Below the pieces are notes generated by a model. The model was not told the origin of the DNA. It made no database searches and worked only from the letters and a program-made list of their open reading frames with translations. Positions 9,882-20,088 of a stretch of DNA of 64,000 bases are shown one piece after another. Source of the stretch: Thermoplasmatales archaeon (lineage in GTDB: Archaea > Thermoplasmatota > Thermoplasmata > Methanomassiliicoccales > Methanomethylophilaceae); NCBI GenBank assembly GCA_012515075.1, contig JAAYZC010000003.1, forward strand, positions 1 through 64,000, written 5' to 3'. A program made the translations under genes and the position numbers. Each line of letters starts with the position of its first letter. Positions within the stretch are counted from its first letter, which is position 1.

Positions 9882-10760
9882 TCATCTGATCCTTTTCCTC
9901 ATGCTGGAGACCCTGCGGGCGGCCTGCACTCCCTGAACGTATACCGAGGAGGGGGCATGGGCCATGAACCTGGAGAGCGATGCGGAGCCCATGGCGACCT
10001 TCCGAGGTATGCTCTTCTCGAGGCCGATGACTCCGTTGCGCCCTCTCCTTATGCTGTCCAGCAGCCCGTCCGTGTCGGACTCGTCGGACACGGTGAGCAC
10101 GTTGCCCAGTTCGCTCAGCATATGGCCGTCGGTCCCCCCCGTGTATCCGAGCCCCATGTCGCGTGCGCACTCCAGAGACCTTAGGTTGCCGGCCCTGGTC
10201 ATCCCGCTGCATATCACCTCGTAGGCGTCCAGGCGCCCCCCCGTCTCCTTGGGCAGGTATCCCTTGTCGATGCACACCTGGAGCCCTTTGTTGGTACCCA
10301 GATATCCCATGGGGTGGGCCGCGGAAACTATGCAGTTCAGGCCATCCTCCTCCACCTTGTCAAGGAGCCAGCCGACCTCACCTCCCTTCCTGAGCCCCAG
10401 CCATGGATTGGCCTGCAGCTTGGGCCTTATCTCCTCGGCCCAGAAGGAGTAGAGGTCCTCCGCGTCGTAGAAGTACATCAGGATATGGGGGCCGTCGGCC
10501 GTGCTCACCTCTATGCCGGGGACGACCGTGACGCCGGTGTCGTAACCGTACGCCTCCCGGACACCGCCGATGAGATTGTGGTCGGTGATGGCCAGAGAAA
10601 CGTTCCTCCTCTCGGCCAATCTCAGGGCCTGCCTGATGTCGGTGTAGGAGTCGGAGTAGCGGGTGTGGTAGTGCATGTCCGCACATATCCCGTGCTCCTC
10701 AGCCAGAGCATCCCAGTCCGGATGCCGGAAGGACACCCTGTCGTCCATCACCTCATGCAT
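9882..10760 (-). CDS. PHP domain metal-dependent phosphoesterase
   Basis: DMHYHTRYSDS, TDHN, AAHPMG motifs; start codon choice uncertain. Confidence 0.8.
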   Translation of the reverse strand: MHEVMDDRVSFRHPDWDALAEEHGICADMHYHTRYSDSYTDIRQALRLAERRNVSLAITDHNLIGGVREAYGYDTGVTVVPGIEVSTADGPHILMYFYDAEDLYSFWAEEIRPKLQANPWLGLRKGGEVGWLLDKVEEDGLNCIVSAAHPMGYLGTNKGLQVCIDKGYLPKETGGRLDAYEVICSGMTRAGNLRSLECARDMGLGYTGGTDGHMLSELGNVLTVSDESDTDGLLDSIRRGRNGVIGLEKSIPRKVAMGSASLSRFMAHAPSSVYVQGVQAARRVSSMRKRIR

Positions 10761-12037
10761 AGCTCTCTCCATATTTCCTCGGAGGCATCCATGACCTCGT
10801 CCGCGTCCAGCGTCTGCACGGCACCATCCCGGACCACGGCGTCGCCCTGGCACAGGACCGTTCTGACGTTCAGGCTGGAGGCAGAGTAGACTATGTTCGC
10901 TATGATGTTCTCGGGCACCAGAGGGCGCATGTTAGGCGCGTGACCGTCCAGTATGACGAGATCGGCGTACTTGCCAGGCTCTATGGAACCCAGGACATCA
11001 CCCATGCCGACGGCCTCGGCGCCGTTGACCGTCGCGAAGTCCAGGAGAGTCTGGGCGGGGGCGACCGTGGCGTCCCACCTGCTTGATTTCTGCAGAAGTC
11101 CCAGGATCTTCATCTCCGAGAACATGTCCAGACTGTTGTTGGTAGTGCTGCCGTCGGTACCTATTGACACATTTACGCCTTCCCTCAGGAACTCGGGCAC
11201 CGGCGCGACACCGCCTGTGGCCAGCTTCATGTTGGATACCGGGCACATGGACACGGACATGCCGGCCGCCCCCATTAGCCTGACCTCGTTCATAGTGAGC
11301 CATGCCGAGTGGGCGGCTATCGCCCTTCTGCTCAGCGCGCCTATGCTGTTCAGCCACTCAGCAGGTCTCATTCCGGTAGCCTTCTTCATGTTGTTGACCT
11401 CCTCCCTGGTCTCCGAAAGATGGAGGTTCATGGGGGCGTCAACGGCATCCGAGAACTCCTTGGCTCCCAGACAGGTCTCCTCTCCGCACACGTACACGCC
11501 CTGCAGACCGACGCCGGGGACTATCTTCCTCTCCCTCTTGAAGCGGGAGTGGAAGCTCCTGCAGTTCTGCAGGGGGTTCCCCTTCTGTGTGGTGTACCTC
11601 TCATCCAGACAGCACCAGCAGAGTACACCTCTTATTCCGGCGGCCTTGGTCGCCTCAGCTATCACGTCCTCGGAGTAGTAGAGGTCCACAAAGGTCGTGG
11701 TGCCTCCCCGCATCATCTCCATGCATCCCAGTTTGGTGCCCACGTCCAGGTCGCGATCGGTCCTGTCGGAGTCTATCCGGAAGACCTTGTCCAGGAAGTC
11801 CGGGAAGAGCAGATCGTCCACTACGCCTTTCATCACGGACATGGCCACGTGCGTGTGGGTGTTTATCATCCCGGGCATGACTATGTCCCCGGAGGCCTCG
11901 ATGACCTCATCGGCGTCTCCAGTGTACTCGGGGCCGACGGAGACGATCCGTTCGCCTTCGACTACGACATCCCCCCTCAATACCCTCCGGGAAGGGTCCT
12001 GTGTCACAATCCAAGCATCACGGATCACCGTCAACAT
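10748..12037 (-). CDS. Amidohydrolase, SAH/MTA/5'-deoxyadenosine deaminase family
   Basis: PGMINTHTHVAMSVMKG, HLSET, SIGTDGSTTNN; full-length 429 aa. Confidence 0.87.
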   Translation of the reverse strand: MLTVIRDAWIVTQDPSRRVLRGDVVVEGERIVSVGPEYTGDADEVIEASGDIVMPGMINTHTHVAMSVMKGVVDDLLFPDFLDKVFRIDSDRTDRDLDVGTKLGCMEMMRGGTTTFVDLYYSEDVIAEATKAAGIRGVLCWCCLDERYTTQKGNPLQNCRSFHSRFKRERKIVPGVGLQGVYVCGEETCLGAKEFSDAVDAPMNLHLSETREEVNNMKKATGMRPAEWLNSIGALSRRAIAAHSAWLTMNEVRLMGAAGMSVSMCPVSNMKLATGGVAPVPEFLREGVNVSIGTDGSTTNNSLDMFSEMKILGLLQKSSRWDATVAPAQTLLDFATVNGAEAVGMGDVLGSIEPGKYADLVILDGHAPNMRPLVPENIIANIVYSASSLNVRTVLCQGDAVVRDGAVQTLDADEVMDASEEIWRELCMR

Positions 12038-12111
12038 GGGGCCTTGATTTTCATGCTGTTTATTAACGCTTTCGTAGTTTCATAAAAGGGATATACATCC
12101 ATCCCCTTGAG

Positions 12112-12951
12112 GTGGCAATGGCCACTGGCATAATCTTCCTAGGATCGGGAGGGGGCAGGCACTCCACCATATATCAGACCCGCAGCACGGGAGGGTTTCT
12201 CATGCGCCATGGCGGATCCATGCTCCATGTGGACCCGGGGCCGGGCGCGCTTTCCAATATGAACCGCATAAGATACGATCCCGCCCTCACCGAATCGTTG
12301 ATCGTATCCCACTGCCACCCGGACCACTATTCCGATGCGGAGGTGGTCATAGAGGGCATGTGCAAAGGAGGGTGCGTCCACAGGGGGAGCGTGTACGGCA
12401 GCCCAACCGTCATAGAGGGATCCGGAGGCCTGGGGCCCTGCCTGTCCGAGTACCACAGAGGGCTGCCCGGCAAGGTGGCCGTCTTCCGTCCCGGGGACAT
12501 CCTGGACATCGACGGGATGCGCACCGACATCATGCAGGCGAAGCACAGCGACCCTACGAACGTGGGATTCATGTTCCACACCCCGGACGGTGCGGTATCC
12601 TACGTCAGCGACACGGAGTACAGCGACGAGATAGCCGACCAGTACTTGGGCTCCAGGGTCCTGATACTGCCCGTGACGACGCCGGACGAGAACAGGATCC
12701 GTTTCCATCTCTGCACCGAGGACGCGATACGCTTCTCGGAGAGGGTTGAACCTGAGGTCGCAGTTTTCACCCATCTCGGCATGGTCATGATAAGGGTGGG
12801 ACCCGAAAGACAGGCCGCCCTGGCCGAGAGCCGCACGGGCATACGTACGGTGGCGGCCGACGACCTGATGACCTTGGAGATCGGCAGGGAGATCGTCTTC
12901 GGAGCGATGGAGCCGTACCCCGGAAGATGGCTTCCGGACAACGTCCCGTGA
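12112..12951 (+). CDS. MBL-fold metallo-hydrolase
   Basis: VSHCHPDHYSD metal-binding motif, VDPGPGALSN. Confidence 0.8.
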   Translation: MAMATGIIFLGSGGGRHSTIYQTRSTGGFLMRHGGSMLHVDPGPGALSNMNRIRYDPALTESLIVSHCHPDHYSDAEVVIEGMCKGGCVHRGSVYGSPTVIEGSGGLGPCLSEYHRGLPGKVAVFRPGDILDIDGMRTDIMQAKHSDPTNVGFMFHTPDGAVSYVSDTEYSDEIADQYLGSRVLILPVTTPDENRIRFHLCTEDAIRFSERVEPEVAVFTHLGMVMIRVGPERQAALAESRTGIRTVAADDLMTLEIGREIVFGAMEPYPGRWLPDNVP

Positions 12952-13989
12952 TCAGCAGTCGTACACTCTTACATCCCCGCAGGTGTCGGGAGTGTAGGAT
13001 CCGCTGACCGTGCCGTTCGGCCTCTGTCCCATGCTGAGATATGTGTCCACGGTGGTCTCGCAAACGTAATAGCGCTCGTCACCGCCGGGATCGACCAGGA
13101 TTGCGCTCCTGTTGTACACCAGAGGGTCGACCGCTTCAAATGGGTATACGCCGGCCAGCCTGACGCCTGTCATCACGTGGCCGTCCACGGGACTGTTGAA
13201 ATATATCAGCGCGGACGCGAGACCGCGGGCCTTCATGATGGATGCGCAGAGGATCGATGTGTCCTCGCAGTCGCCGGCCCCGAAGTAAAGCGTCTCGGCC
13301 GGATACGCCCAATAATCTCCTTTCAATCCTCCGGGGGGCTTCTCCGCCTTTGCACCGTAGATCCTGTCATCGTCATCGTACTTGAAGCCCAGCTGCACGA
13401 ACGCCAGTATGAAGTCGGCCAGGTAGAAGTCCCGTTCTTCGGCGGCGTATGCGCCGGAATACCTTTCCTCGAAAAGGTCTGACAGCTTCTCCGCTATCGC
13501 GGCTACGACACCTTCGGTGACGACGAAACCCGTTATGCTGGAGGGCTGGTCACCGGCGTGCCGGGACACCGACGAATCGGAATAATACGTATACTCCTGC
13601 TGCGGAACATGGTATGAGAGCTCATAGTCCTCTCCGTCATAATCCCAGGCGACCGTCCAATCGTTGTGCCCGATGTACCCATCGTAGTTCTTGGGTATCA
13701 CCACCATAACCGATGTCAGAACCACGGACAGGGCCACCAGGACGACCAGGGTTGTCTTCGTGTCCATGCTCCGGCTACGGGCCTTATCGCATCCGCGGGA
13801 CTTAGCGGCCTCGAATGTCTCCTCCGCTATACGGGGCACCTCGTATTCGCCCCAGGGGCAGCAGTCCCCCGTGATGTCGATATCCGATACCTCCGCTGGA
13901 AGTGGAGGTTCGTGGGACAGAATCGCCCCGCATTCCGGGCACAGAGTCTCAGAAAAGGACACTTTGCCGCATCTCGGACATGTAGTCAT
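12952..13989 (-). CDS. Zinc-ribbon, single-TM, transglutaminase-like domain protein
   Basis: N-terminal CPRCG...CPEC, TM segment, GAGDCEDTSILCASIMKARG transglutaminase-core Cys motif. Confidence 0.75.
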   Translation of the reverse strand: MTTCPRCGKVSFSETLCPECGAILSHEPPLPAEVSDIDITGDCCPWGEYEVPRIAEETFEAAKSRGCDKARSRSMDTKTTLVVLVALSVVLTSVMVVIPKNYDGYIGHNDWTVAWDYDGEDYELSYHVPQQEYTYYSDSSVSRHAGDQPSSITGFVVTEGVVAAIAEKLSDLFEERYSGAYAAEERDFYLADFILAFVQLGFKYDDDDRIYGAKAEKPPGGLKGDYWAYPAETLYFGAGDCEDTSILCASIMKARGLASALIYFNSPVDGHVMTGVRLAGVYPFEAVDPLVYNRSAILVDPGGDERYYVCETTVDTYLSMGQRPNGTVSGSYTPDTCGDVRVYDC

Positions 13990-14138
13990 ATCCTACGTAA
14001 CATGATTCAGATGGACCGTATATAAAATTAACTAATAAACCTGAGAAAATACTGCGAAATGGATATATATTTGGTCAGTTAGGGAAAAGAACATTTTTAT
14101 ATAGGCACTGTCGAAACCCGGAAAGCCGCGGCCACGGA

Positions 14139-15326
14139 TCATGATTCCAGGAGATGGATTGAAACCTTCTCCGGGGATCCGAGAGACAACCTGCCCACGG
14201 GAACGGGGGTGTCCTCGGTGGTCTCGCATCCGTAGTACATCAGACCGTCGGAGGCCCCTGTCCAACACGCCACACCAGGCATCTGCGGGCCCTCCAGGGC
14301 CACCAGCGTGAAGGCGTGGGAGAACGGTATCAGTCCTATGCCCGTGGGAAAACCGCAGGCATCGAACAGTGCCGCGCACAGTATGGACGTGTCCTCGCAG
14401 TCACCCATCCCGTGGTGAAGAGTCTGGAGAGGATATGCCCAATACTCCGACTGACCGTACACGTATCCATCGGTCCCGATGGATGAATCGGAAGGCGGAT
14501 AGGATATGCATACCTGCACGAACCCCAGCACGAAATCGGCAAGGTCCCTGTCCTCGGAAAGCTCCGGGAAGGCGTTCCGGAACGTTGCACGCAGCTCCGC
14601 TGCCATTGCCTCCATGGATCCGTCGGTCCTCACCAGCGCCACGGGGTCCCCCGACGTACGGGAGATGCCGCTGTCGTAGCAGTGACGGAGATCCGACAAG
14701 GGGAAGACCGCCCTGACCTCGAAATCCCTGCCCTCGTACACCCAGGAGAACGTCCTTTCCACGGTCCCGTCCAGGAGGACGTAATCTATGAAGGTGCCTC
14801 TGTCGGATATGAGCTCGATCCTGTAGTACCCCGGGCTCAGGCCCAGAGACAGCGGGCCCTCGGCGAACACCACTCCGTCGTAAGGGGTGAAGGATCCCCT
14901 CTCCCCCTCATAGGCCGTGTGGTAGAGGTCCGTCACCTTCCATTCGTAACCGGATGCCCCGACGTTCTGCGTCACCAGCACCCCCCCTTCGGAGAGGGTT
15001 ACATCGAATCCGCTCCATATGCTCCAGCTGTTCACGGCTATCCAGTCCAGGTACCGGAGGGTGTTGCCCTCCCCGTCGGATACGCAGTGTGCTATCTCGT
15101 ACGTCCCGGGGTCCAGATGCAGGGTGAAGGACCTCTCTCCCCTGACAGGGGACTGGGAGGTGCCGTCGGAACCCACGACGGTCCAGCCGTATTCCTCGGA
15201 TTCGAAGGGAGAGGTCATGGTGTACGTCCCGTCCCCGTTATATCTGTATGCCTCCCGGGCATCATCGGAATCAGAAATCAGCACGGCGGCGGCCGAAACG
15301 GAGAGCAGCAGGATCAATACGGCCAT
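14139..15326 (-). CDS. Exported transglutaminase-like domain protein (paralog of preceding gene)
   Basis: N-terminal signal/anchor; GMGDCEDTSILCAALFDACG motif shared with 12952..13989. Confidence 0.75.
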   Translation of the reverse strand: MAVLILLLSVSAAAVLISDSDDAREAYRYNGDGTYTMTSPFESEEYGWTVVGSDGTSQSPVRGERSFTLHLDPGTYEIAHCVSDGEGNTLRYLDWIAVNSWSIWSGFDVTLSEGGVLVTQNVGASGYEWKVTDLYHTAYEGERGSFTPYDGVVFAEGPLSLGLSPGYYRIELISDRGTFIDYVLLDGTVERTFSWVYEGRDFEVRAVFPLSDLRHCYDSGISRTSGDPVALVRTDGSMEAMAAELRATFRNAFPELSEDRDLADFVLGFVQVCISYPPSDSSIGTDGYVYGQSEYWAYPLQTLHHGMGDCEDTSILCAALFDACGFPTGIGLIPFSHAFTLVALEGPQMPGVACWTGASDGLMYYGCETTEDTPVPVGRLSLGSPEKVSIHLLES

Positions 15327-15459
15327 GATGTGATATCGGGACGCGGCGTTGCCCTCCTCCCCCGTTCACGGGGTGATTCGACGTATCGCCCTGCAGGGGT
15401 ATAAGTGATTGTCTGCGGCGCATAGTAATAAATTGGAAAAGACCCATAGCACGCCCCCG

Positions 15460-16782
15460 ATGAGCATCGAATCTTCCGTTCTGAGAAGGATAAAACCCAA
15501 CGAAGATGAGATCTCTCGCATACAGAGGTCGGCCGAGAGACTGAGGGCCCTGGCCTCCGATTACGCCCTGAGGAACGGCATCGAGGCGGAGATCAAACTG
15601 GTCGGCTCCGTGGCGAAGGGCACCTTCCTGTCGGACCCGGACCTCGACCTGTTCATGATGTTCCCGGAGGGCGTTCCGCGCTCGGAGGTCAACCGCATAG
15701 GCCTCCTGGCGGGCGAGGACCTCCTCCACGGACAGCGCCTGTTCTCCGAGCACCCCTACACCCGGGGGGTATTCGAGGGGATGGATGTGGATCTGGTCCC
15801 CTGCTACCGCCTCAGAACGACCGAGAGGCTGCAGACCGCCGTGGACAGGACGCCCTTCCACACGGATTTCGTGAGGTCCAGGATGGACGACGACATGAGG
15901 GACGAGGTCCGCCTGCTGAAGAAGTTCATGAAGGGCATAGAGGCCTACGGGGCGGAGCCGAACACCAGAGGCTTCTCCGGATACGCCTGCGAGCTGCTTG
16001 TGATTCACTACGGCGGATTCCGCAAGGTGCTGGAGGCCGCCGCGGGATGGAAGGAGGGGATGACCATAGCCATAGACGGGAAGGGGCCCGCGATGATCGG
16101 CCCCATTGTCATGTACGACCCCGTGGACCCCAAGAGGAACGTCACCTCCGCAGTGCACATCGACACGTTCGCCACATTGATAACCGCCGCCAAGGCCTAT
16201 CTGAGGGAACCGGACGAGAGGTTCTTCTTCCCCAACGAAAGGGAGCCCATGGAGCAGGGCGGGCTGTCCAGGCTTGCGGAGATCCATGGATCCCGCCTCA
16301 TAACCGTCATCTTCGACAGACCGGACATAATCGAGGACAACCTCTGCTCCCAGCTGTGGAAGACCCGGTATGCGCTGGCGAAGAAGCTCAACGAATACTC
16401 GTTCAACGTCCTGAGGGCCGTCCATAGGATGAATCCGGAGGAGCTTGTCATAGTTTTCGAGCTGGAGCGCGACGTCCTCTCGAAAACGTACAAGCATCAC
16501 GGCCCCCCTGTCTGGGTGAGGACGTCGGAGGCTTTCCTCGAGAAATGGAGGGACAACGAGTTCGGCGAACCGTTCATAGAGGACGGCAACTGGAACGTGA
16601 TAGCGGAAAGATTCTACTCCACAGCGGCCGAGATGATATCGGACGAGATATCGATGTCGGGGATAGGCAGGGAGATCGACCCCAGGACAATGTCCATAAG
16701 GAATCACGGCGAGACCCTGTGCATGACCGACCGTCGCCTGCTGACCGAGCTTCTGGATCCCCGGCACAGCTGGGTGATCTGA
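15460..16782 (+). CDS. cca: Archaeal CCA-adding enzyme (tRNA nucleotidyltransferase)
   Basis: GSVAKGTFLSDPDLDLFMMFP class I nucleotidyltransferase motif; ATG at 15460. Confidence 0.92.
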   Translation: MSIESSVLRRIKPNEDEISRIQRSAERLRALASDYALRNGIEAEIKLVGSVAKGTFLSDPDLDLFMMFPEGVPRSEVNRIGLLAGEDLLHGQRLFSEHPYTRGVFEGMDVDLVPCYRLRTTERLQTAVDRTPFHTDFVRSRMDDDMRDEVRLLKKFMKGIEAYGAEPNTRGFSGYACELLVIHYGGFRKVLEAAAGWKEGMTIAIDGKGPAMIGPIVMYDPVDPKRNVTSAVHIDTFATLITAAKAYLREPDERFFFPNEREPMEQGGLSRLAEIHGSRLITVIFDRPDIIEDNLCSQLWKTRYALAKKLNEYSFNVLRAVHRMNPEELVIVFELERDVLSKTYKHHGPPVWVRTSEAFLEKWRDNEFGEPFIEDGNWNVIAERFYSTAAEMISDEISMSGIGREIDPRTMSIRNHGETLCMTDRRLLTELLDPRHSWVI

Positions 16783-16806
16783 GACCGGGGCCGCTGCCGT
16801 CGCCGT

Positions 16807-17166
16807 TCACACGAACGGCGGGTTTATGAAAAGTATCCACAGACCAAGGGTCAGCAGGAGGAACAGTGCGTAGTTCCCCAGCATGGTCTTGGTCTCCAGC
16901 ATGTCGACCCTGAACTTCATCCTTAGCAGGAGGGGCTTCATGCCGGCTGTGAGAAGAATCATGAGGATGACGCCCACGTACCAAAGGTCTGCACTCCAAA
17001 GCAGAGCGCAGACCACGGACAGGACCACCGACATGAGCACGACCACCAGGAGCACCTTCGTGCCGTATATGTCCCTGAGGATGAATTCCTTCTCGTCGAA
17101 CTTAGTGGCGACGAACTCGTATTCTTCCTTGGGCTCGTCAGAAGTCCGTTTCTTCTTCTTTGCCAT
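16807..17166 (-). CDS. Small membrane protein, unknown function
   Basis: MAKKKKRTSDEPKEEYEF start with downstream TM helices; true start inside the longer ORF. Confidence 0.6.
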   Translation of the reverse strand: MAKKKKRTSDEPKEEYEFVATKFDEKEFILRDIYGTKVLLVVVLMSVVLSVVCALLWSADLWYVGVILMILLTAGMKPLLLRMKFRVDMLETKTMLGNYALFLLLTLGLWILFINPPFV

Positions 17167-17290
17167 CGCGGTTACAACACGGTTACCAATATAAAGTTTT
17201 ACACGGGCTCTTTCCGCATCGGGTAGTTTCGGCCCACTCCCCTGCGCCCGGTTAAATATCCGCGAAGCGGTGGGAGTGGAGGTGATACCA

Positions 17291-18232
17291 ATGGTCGTAA
17301 AAACCCTTGAAGACATACCAGGAGTAGGACCAGCCATATCAGAGAAACTCCGCGAAGCAGGATACAACGATCTGATGGCCATTGCCGTAGCATCTCCCAA
17401 GGACCTCGCAGAGACATGCGAGATAGGCGAGAAGAAAGCGATGGACATAATAGAGGGTGCCAAGCTCTGCGCTGACATTGGCGGTTTCGAAACCGGCGAC
17501 GAGATACTGGAGAGACGCAAGAAGGTCGTCAAGCTCACCACCGGGTCGAAGGCCTTCGACGAGCTGATGGGGGGCGGCCTCGAAAGCCAGTCCATAGTCG
17601 AATTCTTCGGCGAGTTCGGAAGCTGCAAGACACAGGTCTGTTTCCAGCTGGCCGTCAACGCCACGCTTCCGGAGGAGCAGGGAGGACTGGATTCCGATGT
17701 GGTGATGATAGACACCGAGAACACCTTCAGACCCGAGAGGGTCATACAGATGGCTAACTACCTCGGGGTCGATCCGGAGGAGACGCTGAAGAGGATACAC
17801 GTCGCCCGCGCATTCAACTCCCAGCATCAGGTGCTGCTTGTGGACAAGGCACTCGAACTGGCGAGGGAGAAGAAGATCCGGCTCATGATAGTCGACTCGC
17901 TGACCTCCCATTTCAGGGCGGAGTACGTCGGCAGGGGGGCCTTGGCTGAAAGGCAGCAGATACTCAACCGCCACATGCACGACCTCCTCAACTTTGCAAC
18001 CCTGAACAACGCCGTCATCGCTGTCACCAATCAGGTCTCCGCGAAACCGGACGCGTTCTTCGGGGACCCCACACGTCCCATCGGAGGGCACATAGTGGGA
18101 CACACCGCAACATTCCGCGTGTACCTTCGGAAGGGCAAAGCCGGAAAGAGGATCGCGAGACTCATAGACTCTCCCAATCTGCCAGAGGGGGAGGCCGTCT
18201 TCATGGTAACCGAAGATGGTATTAAGGACTGA
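17291..18232 (+). CDS. radA: DNA repair and recombination protein RadA
   Basis: Helix-hairpin-helix N-terminus, GEFGSCKTQ Walker [34 protein letters not shown]. Confidence 0.96.
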   Translation: MVVKTLEDIPGVGPAISEKLREAGYNDLMAIAVASPKDLAETCEIGEKKAMDIIEGAKLCADIGGFETGDEILERRKKVVKLTTGSKAFDELMGGGLESQSIVEFFGEFGSCKTQVCFQLAVNATLPEEQGGLDSDVVMIDTENTFRPERVIQMANYLGVDPEETLKRIHVARAFNSQHQVLLVDKALELAREKKIRLMIVDSLTSHFRAEYVGRGALAERQQILNRHMHDLLNFATLNNAVIAVTNQVSAKPDAFFGDPTRPIGGHIVGHTATFRVYLRKGKAGKRIARLIDSPNLPEGEAVFMVTEDGIKD

Positions 18233-18246
18233 AACCTAGAGGGGGT

Positions 18247-19251
18247 GTGAACCCCTTCTTCTTTGAACTGTCCGGGGAGCTGAAGAACATGCCTCTTGCC
18301 GAGGCATGCAGATGCATAGAGGCGGAGACGGGGGGTCTGGAGGTTTGCTCCCACGGGCCGGGGTATCTTGTGGCTTCATTCGACGGAACCCGCCTGGACG
18401 GCATATCGGACCGCATCGCCCTCACCCGCCGTATCGGAAGGTATCTGGGGTCCTTCGACCCCTCGGATCCGTCCGCGGCCGAGTCCGTGATCCTGCCCGA
18501 AGGCAGCTTCGCAATACGTGCGAAGAGGTTCGAGGGCATGATGAAGGACGTGGACTCCCAGGACCTGATAAGGAAGGTGGGGGGAGCGCTCTCCCGCCGT
18601 AACGACGTGAACCTCAAAGAACCGGATACAGTGGTGAGGATGCATATGTCGGACAGGGTGCATCTCTTCTTGGAGGAGAGGGCCGTGGACAGGGACCTCA
18701 TGGAGACCAGGAAGGTAGGTGAGAGGCCTTTCTTCTCCCCTATATCCCTTCATCCGAAATATGCCAGAGCCCTGATCAACCTCACGGGCGTCAAACGCGG
18801 AGGCACGGTTCTGGATCCTTTCTGCGGTACCGGGGGCATCCTGATCGAGGCCGCGGAGATGGGTATGAAGGCCGTTGCCTCGGATTTCGACGAGGAGATG
18901 ATAATCGGCTGCCAGGAGAACATGGAATTCTACAACCTGGAACTGTCCGACATGGAGGTCGTCGACATAGGGGACATACCGGGAAGGTTCTCCGACATCG
19001 ATGCCGTGGCCACGGATCCCCCCTACGGCAGATCCACCAGGACCGGAGGCGAGGACATAGGCCGCATCTACAGACGCGCCATGGACGCGATACCCGCTGT
19101 CCTGAAGGACGGGGCAAGGGCCGGGATAGTGCTACCCGACGAGATATCCTGCAACGGGATGGACCTGGAGTCGGTGTACGTTCAGAGGGTCCACGGTTCG
19201 CTTTCCAGGCACTATCACGTGTTCCGCAAACGGAACGGACAAGTATTTTAA
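18247..19251 (+). CDS. tRNA (guanine10-N2)-methyltransferase (Trm-G10/Trm11 family)
   Basis: DPFCGTGGILIEA and DPPYGRSTRTGG motifs, THUMP-like N-terminus. Confidence 0.85.
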   Translation: MNPFFFELSGELKNMPLAEACRCIEAETGGLEVCSHGPGYLVASFDGTRLDGISDRIALTRRIGRYLGSFDPSDPSAAESVILPEGSFAIRAKRFEGMMKDVDSQDLIRKVGGALSRRNDVNLKEPDTVVRMHMSDRVHLFLEERAVDRDLMETRKVGERPFFSPISLHPKYARALINLTGVKRGGTVLDPFCGTGGILIEAAEMGMKAVASDFDEEMIIGCQENMEFYNLELSDMEVVDIGDIPGRFSDIDAVATDPPYGRSTRTGGEDIGRIYRRAMDAIPAVLKDGARAGIVLPDEISCNGMDLESVYVQRVHGSLSRHYHVFRKRNGQVF

Positions 19252-19272
19252 GAGAGGCAACTTCACCGGTGC

Positions 19273-20088
19273 GTGAACAGATTCCTCCAATTGTTCCGCC
19301 TGGGTAACGGCCTGATGGGCATAGCCGGAGTGCTGGCCTCTGCTGTTATAGCTTCCGGGCTCGGAATCGGAGACCATGTCCAGGCGCTGCTTCTCTCCTT
19401 CCTGGTCGTCATAGCCTTCATAGCGGGGGGCAACTCGATCAACGATTACGTGGACAGGGACATAGACGTTGCCGCCCATCCTGAACGCCCGATACCTTCC
19501 GGACGCATGAAGCCGGAGACCGCTCTGTACGTCGGCTGCTCTGCGCTCGGCCTTTCGTTGGCACTGTCCCTTCTGCTCTGGGACGTGCTTTCGACCTCCA
19601 TCGTCATAGCGGCCTGCACACTGATGCTGGCTTACGAGCTGGTACTTAAGCAGAGAGGCTTCGTGGGCAATCTGACCATAGGTCTGCTTACCGGCATGGT
19701 CTTCCTCCTGGGAGGGGCTGTGGTCGGCAATGTCGAGGGCAACTACATCGTGGCCGCGATGGCATTCCTCGTCAGCGTGGGAAGGGAGATATCGAAGGAT
19801 ATCGAGGACATGGACTCGGACAGAGGCAGGAGCACCCTTCCCATGAGGGTGGGCAAGGGCCGGGCGGGAGCCCTGGCGGCCGCCTTCTTCGTATCCGGAC
19901 CCGTCCTCAGCCTGTGGCCGATGTACGTCGGGACGTTCGGATACCTGTACTTCACAGTCCTCATCGCCGATGCAATCTTTATATATGCGGCTTTAATTCT
20001 TTTCAAAGACCCCCATAGGGCCCAAAAATACGCCAAGTATGCGATGCTGGTCGCTCTTGCGGCGTTCATACTCGGAGCGATCTCATGA
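19273..20088 (+). CDS. UbiA-family prenyltransferase, probable digeranylgeranylglyceryl phosphate synthase
   Basis: NSINDYVDRDID and KDIEDMDSDRGRSTLPMRVG Asp-rich motifs; adjacent to GGGP synthase. Confidence 0.88.
   Translation: MNRFLQLFRLGNGLMGIAGVLASAVIASGLGIGDHVQALLLSFLVVIAFIAGGNSINDYVDRDIDVAAHPERPIPSGRMKPETALYVGCSALGLSLALSLLLWDVLSTSIVIAACTLMLAYELVLKQRGFVGNLTIGLLTGMVFLLGGAVVGNVEGNYIVAAMAFLVSVGREISKDIEDMDSDRGRSTLPMRVGKGRAGALAAAFFVSGPVLSLWPMYVGTFGYLYFTVLIADAIFIYAALILFKDPHRAQKYAKYAMLVALAAFILGAIS

Noticed and set aside
15271-16767. 498-aa minus-strand ORF antisense to cca
   Set aside because: Spurious antisense frame; cca on + has clear motifs
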